From: DATJQA01 sp038057515
GTDB lineage: Bacteria; Patescibacteriota; Minisyncoccia; UBA6257; 2-01-FULL-56-20
Length of the DNA stretch: 8,576 nucleotides
Assembly (NCBI GenBank): GCA_038057515.1
Contig: JBBUDB010000039.1
Coordinates: 1-8,576 of the forward strand
Direction of reading: 5' to 3'
Position 1 is the stretch's first letter, and every line of letters starts with the position of its first letter. Below are positions 6,240 to 8,576 of the stretch, in pieces. The translations under genes were made by a program, and so were the position numbers. Below the pieces are notes generated by a model. The model did no database searches, was not told the origin of the DNA, and was given only the letters and a program-made list of their open reading frames with translations.

Positions 6240-7148
6240 CTACTTGGCTCCCCTCGCTCGAATGTTCTGCCAGACGACGAGCAGTGGGCTCGCCACGAAG
6301 ATCGACGAGTAGATGCCAGCCGTTACGCCCACGAGCAGGGTGAGAACAAAGTAGTGGAGATTTGTCGGACCGGTAAAGTAGAGGGCTAAAAGCACGAGAA
6401 TGAGGGTGAGCGAGGTGTTGATCGAACGGGCCAGCGTTTGGTTCACGCTATCATTCACAACATCCGCAAAATTTTTCTTACCCCGATCGAGGACAAGATT
6501 TTCCCGAATACGGTCAAAAACGACGATGGTGTCGTGGACGGAAAAGCCCATAACGACGAGGAGAGCGACGATGAAGTTGCCGTCGATCTCAACGCCCCGG
6601 GAATACCCGAGATAAGCCAAAAGGCCCGCTGGAATGGCGACATCGTGGAAGAGCGAAACGAGGGTGATGAGGCCGTACGTCCAAGAAGATACCGGCCGGA
6701 AGACCTTCCGGAAAGCGAAGGCGATGTAGAGCGAAATACCGATAAGAACCAGGGCGAGAGCCATGAACGATTTATTCCGAAGCTCGGCGCCAACCGATGG
6801 GCCGATCGACTGGAAGCTCAACTCCTCCGCTCCTTTGAATTGCTCTTGGAGTTTCAGGAAATATGCCTGGCGATCTCCTTCGACCGCGGTCGGAAGCTTG
6901 GCGAGGTAGGCCTTGTTTTGCGGGTCGAAGGTGACGCGCACGTCGGTGAGCTTGAACTCCTCCTTAAAGAATAATTCGAGCGCGGCGGCCGTGACGTTTT
7001 CGCCCGGCACCGAGAGCTTCCAAAGCGCGCCGCCCTTAAAGTCGATGCCTTCGAGGAAACCAAAAGCGATTATCGCGGCGAGAGAGGCAACGACGAGAAG
7101 AGTCGAAACGGTGAGAAATGCTTTTCGATAGCCGATGATGTTAAGCAT
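6240..7148 (-). CDS. secF: Protein translocase subunit SecF
   Basis: A 302-residue inner-membrane protein, normal size for SecF. With SecD it forms the proton-driven accessory complex that pulls secreted proteins out of the SecYEG channel. A first transmembrane segment (about 11-31) leads into GIDFKGG (34-40), the SecF/SecD signature. A short extracytoplasmic P4 domain (about 41-125) follows, then five further membrane segments. The SecF core motif GFSVHDTIVVFDRIREN (201-217) is well preserved (more usually GYSLNDT). D206 and R241 (in LARSINTS) occupy the positions of the functionally important E. coli D213 and R247 by motif match. The ATG at 7148 directly precedes the basic residues and first membrane segment and has no Shine-Dalgarno. 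It lies 74 bp downstream of secD in the same orientation, and co-transcription is likely. The gene ends at TAG ahead of the 142 bp intergenic region. Confidence 0.96.
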   Translation of the reverse strand: MLNIIGYRKAFLTVSTLLVVASLAAIIAFGFLEGIDFKGGALWKLSVPGENVTAAALELFFKEEFKLTDVRVTFDPQNKAYLAKLPTAVEGDRQAYFLKLQEQFKGAEELSFQSIGPSVGAELRNKSFMALALVLIGISLYIAFAFRKVFRPVSSWTYGLITLVSLFHDVAIPAGLLAYLGYSRGVEIDGNFIVALLVVMGFSVHDTIVVFDRIRENLVLDRGKKNFADVVNDSVNQTLARSINTSLTLILVLLALYFTGPTNLHYFVLTLLVGVTAGIYSSIFVASPLLVVWQNIRARGAK

Positions 7149-7150
7149 AG

Positions 7151-7230
7151 TTTAAAAATAAAAAATCAAAATGGAAAAATAAATCGATTGCGCCGTCACT
7201 TTGATTTTTGATATTTGCATTTTTATTTTC
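7151..7230 (-). repeat. AT-rich repeat-like spacer between secD and secF
   Basis: The secD-secF gap and the last codons of secD consist of short A/T words such as aaaaatcaaaatgg and tttgatttttgatatttgcat around a GC-rich core (about 7184-7199, cgattgcgccgtcact). A perfect 10 bp inverted repeat (aaaaatcaaa at 7161-7170; tttgattttt at 7200-7209) encloses a 29 nt loop. The composition differs sharply from the GC-rich genes on both sides. It resembles short dispersed intergenic elements I associate with CPR genomes, but only one copy is visible here, so the repeat status is unproven. It lacks a GC-rich stem and is not a good terminator. Confidence 0.35.
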
Positions 7231-8464
7231 TTATGTCGCGACTGAAAACAGCGAGGAAGAGACGGGTCGTCGTAATGGCGCTGAACATGCTCGTCAAGGT
7301 ACCCAAGAGCAGGGTGAGGGCGAAGCCCTTCACGAAACTTGAGGTGAAGTAATAGAGAATAAGAGCGGAAATAATCGTGGAGGTATTCGAGTCGCGAATG
7401 GACGGCCAGGCGCGGCGAAAACCTTCGTGGAGGGCGGCCGCTTTGCCCAGCCCCCGCTTCCGCTCCTCTTTGATGCGTTCGAAGATAAGAATGTTGGCGT
7501 CGACGGCCATGCCGATGGTGATAATGAAACCGGCCAAACCGGCCAGGGTGAGCGTGATGGGCACGATCTTAAAAACCGAAAGCGTGAGAACGATATAAAT
7601 CGCGAGCGCGAGCGCGGCAAAAACGCCAAAGAGGCCGTAATAGCCGATCATAAAGACCACGACCAGTCCGGTGCCGACCGCGCCGGCAAAGATGGCTTTG
7701 TGCAGTGAATCGGCGCCGAGGTTGGGGCTCACCGTCATCTGGTCGACAAGCGAGATCGGCGCCGGCAGGGCGCCGGCGTTGAAGCGCTCGACGAGCTGGC
7801 GCGCCTCCTGGAGAGTGAACTGGCCGGTGATGACCGCCTTGCCGCCCGTGATCTTTTGGTTGACCGTCGGGCAGTCGTTCTGGCTCGAGATCTGGTTGTC
7901 GAGAAAGAAGCAGAGGGGTTTGCCGACATTCCGCTCGGTGACGGTTTCAAATATCTTCGCGCCTTCTTCGTTGAACTCGATCGAGACCTGCGGTTTTTGC
8001 GTTGTTTGGTCGAAAGAGATCTGGGCGCCGGTAATGTAGCGACCGGTGAGATCGGTCGGCAAAAAATTAGTGCTTGAACCGACGACCTCCACTTCCCGAA
8101 AATCGAGAAGCGGCGTGGCGCCGATCTGGGCGATGGCCTCGCGGATGTTTTGAACACCGGCTAATTCGACGACGAGCTCATCAGCATCTCCCGACTTCGC
8201 CAGGAAAACCTGGGGTTCGGAAACACCGAAAAGGTTCACTCTTCGCTCGATAACGTCGCGCAAGCCATTCAGGACGGATTGCCGATCGCCTTCGGGCACA
8301 CCGGAAAGATCAACGCGATAAACGAGATGGCTGCCGCCCACGAGATCCAGCCCGAGCCGCCAGGAGCGCCACTTCGAACCGATCGGACTTTGCGGATAGA
8401 CAAAAAAGCCGCCCAGGACGGCGAGAGCGATAATGAGGGCGAGATAAAGTCCGGGTCGGCGCAT
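7223..8464 (-). CDS. secD: Protein translocase subunit SecD
   Basis: A 413-residue inner-membrane protein, partner of SecF. Transmembrane segment 1 (about 5-23) precedes LGLDLVGG (37-44), then an extracytoplasmic P1 head (about 45-250) shorter than in E. coli SecD, which has about 615 residues. The conserved ALPAPISLVDQ (232-242) and NLGADS (248-253) link into five more membrane segments (about 255-410). The membrane-core motif GMAVDANILIFERIKEE (318-334) is nearly canonical; D322 corresponds by motif to the proton-relay Asp of E. coli (D519). RAWPSIRDSNTSTIIS (351-366) is the next family signature. Two head-domain cysteines (C185, C198) could form a disulfide. The ATG at 8464 is chosen because the protein then begins MRRPG directly before segment 1. 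An upstream TTG at 8557 would add 31 polar residues and overlaps the candidate promoter. No Shine-Dalgarno is seen. secD and secF are separate genes here rather than fused. Confidence 0.96.
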   Translation of the reverse strand: MRRPGLYLALIIALAVLGGFFVYPQSPIGSKWRSWRLGLDLVGGSHLVYRVDLSGVPEGDRQSVLNGLRDVIERRVNLFGVSEPQVFLAKSGDADELVVELAGVQNIREAIAQIGATPLLDFREVEVVGSSTNFLPTDLTGRYITGAQISFDQTTQKPQVSIEFNEEGAKIFETVTERNVGKPLCFFLDNQISSQNDCPTVNQKITGGKAVITGQFTLQEARQLVERFNAGALPAPISLVDQMTVSPNLGADSLHKAIFAGAVGTGLVVVFMIGYYGLFGVFAALALAIYIVLTLSVFKIVPITLTLAGLAGFIITIGMAVDANILIFERIKEERKRGLGKAAALHEGFRRAWPSIRDSNTSTIISALILYYFTSSFVKGFALTLLLGTLTSMFSAITTTRLFLAVFSRDIRK

Positions 8465-8527
8465 GGAAGTCAACGGGCGTAAGTGTAGCCCCTCGCTTCG
8501 GGACAGCTGATTTGTATGACTTCGTTC

Positions 8528-8557
8528 AGTGTAGCAAGAAAAGCGCCCGTGGGGCAA
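8528..8557 (-). promoter_or_regulatory. Candidate promoter of secD-secF
   Basis: The minus strand has TTGCCC (8552-8557, 4 of 6), an 18 bp spacer, and TACACT (8528-8533, 4 of 6) preceded by TGC, an extended -10. This would start transcription near 8521, about 55 nt before the ATG at 8464. A second GCTACACT (8482-8489) lies closer to the start but lacks a -35. No other element was identified in the rest of 8465-8576. Confidence 0.4.
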
Positions 8558-8576
8558 GTGGACGCTGATTGGTGAG

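Noticed and set aside
7161..7209. secD-secF inverted repeat as a terminator
   Set aside because: The 10 bp stem has only two G-C pairs and a 29 nt loop, and secF lies just downstream in the same direction.
8482..8489. Second TACACT -10-like box close to secD
   Set aside because: No -35 hexamer at a suitable distance; the upstream copy with an extended -10 is the better candidate.
8465..8557. Longer SecD start at the TTG at 8557
   Set aside because: The added 31 residues are polar, do not look like SecD, and overlap the candidate promoter; the ATG at 8464 places the basic N-terminus right before the first membrane segment.

Overview
The window is about 8.6 kb of bacterial DNA in which every supportable gene lies on the minus strand, read right to left. 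The gene content and style suggest a Patescibacteria/CPR (Parcubacteria-like) genome. The indications are short separate secD and secF, a VirD4-like ATPase encoded beside small membrane proteins, a large Cys-rich zinc-ribbon protein of a type I associate with this group, weak or absent Shine-Dalgarno sequences, and gaps of only 11-18 bp. This assignment comes from recognition of protein types, not from a search. TGA, TAG and TAA all serve as stops, so nothing points to the UGA-Gly code of some CPR lineages.

Right part (6240-8576): a candidate extended -10 promoter, then secD and secF, separated by a 74 bp AT-rich spacer that looks like a dispersed intergenic repeat. Together they encode the proton-driven SecDF accessory of the Sec translocon.

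Middle (5069-6239): a 142 bp intergenic region carries a near-consensus sigma-70-type promoter (TTGACT, 17 bp spacer, TATAAT). It lies so close to the next ATG that the transcript would have a leader of only about 10 nt. The gene is a probable transcription regulator, with an N-terminal sigma-70 region 4-like helix-turn-helix and C-terminal HARE-HTH-like winged helices.

Left part (25-5052): four tightly packed genes continue in the same direction and may form one transcription unit with the regulator. They are (i) a 457-aa protein with an N-terminal membrane segment, resembling the membrane-side domain of VirD4/HerA-type translocation systems; (ii) a 168-aa protein with one membrane segment and a cytoplasmic domain bearing an R-N-x3-H motif, suggestive of a HEPN fold; (iii) a soluble VirD4/TraG-like ATPase with intact Walker motifs but no membrane anchor; (iv) a 544-aa Cys-rich protein whose two ends carry the same zinc-ribbon module at identical spacing.

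The working idea is that (i)-(iii) form a membrane-anchored DNA (or protein-DNA) translocation motor in which anchor and ATPase are separate chains and a HEPN-like protein is an integral part. The regulator may control it, and the Cys-rich protein may be an accessory or an independent gene. No RNA genes, CRISPR arrays or insertion sequences were seen.
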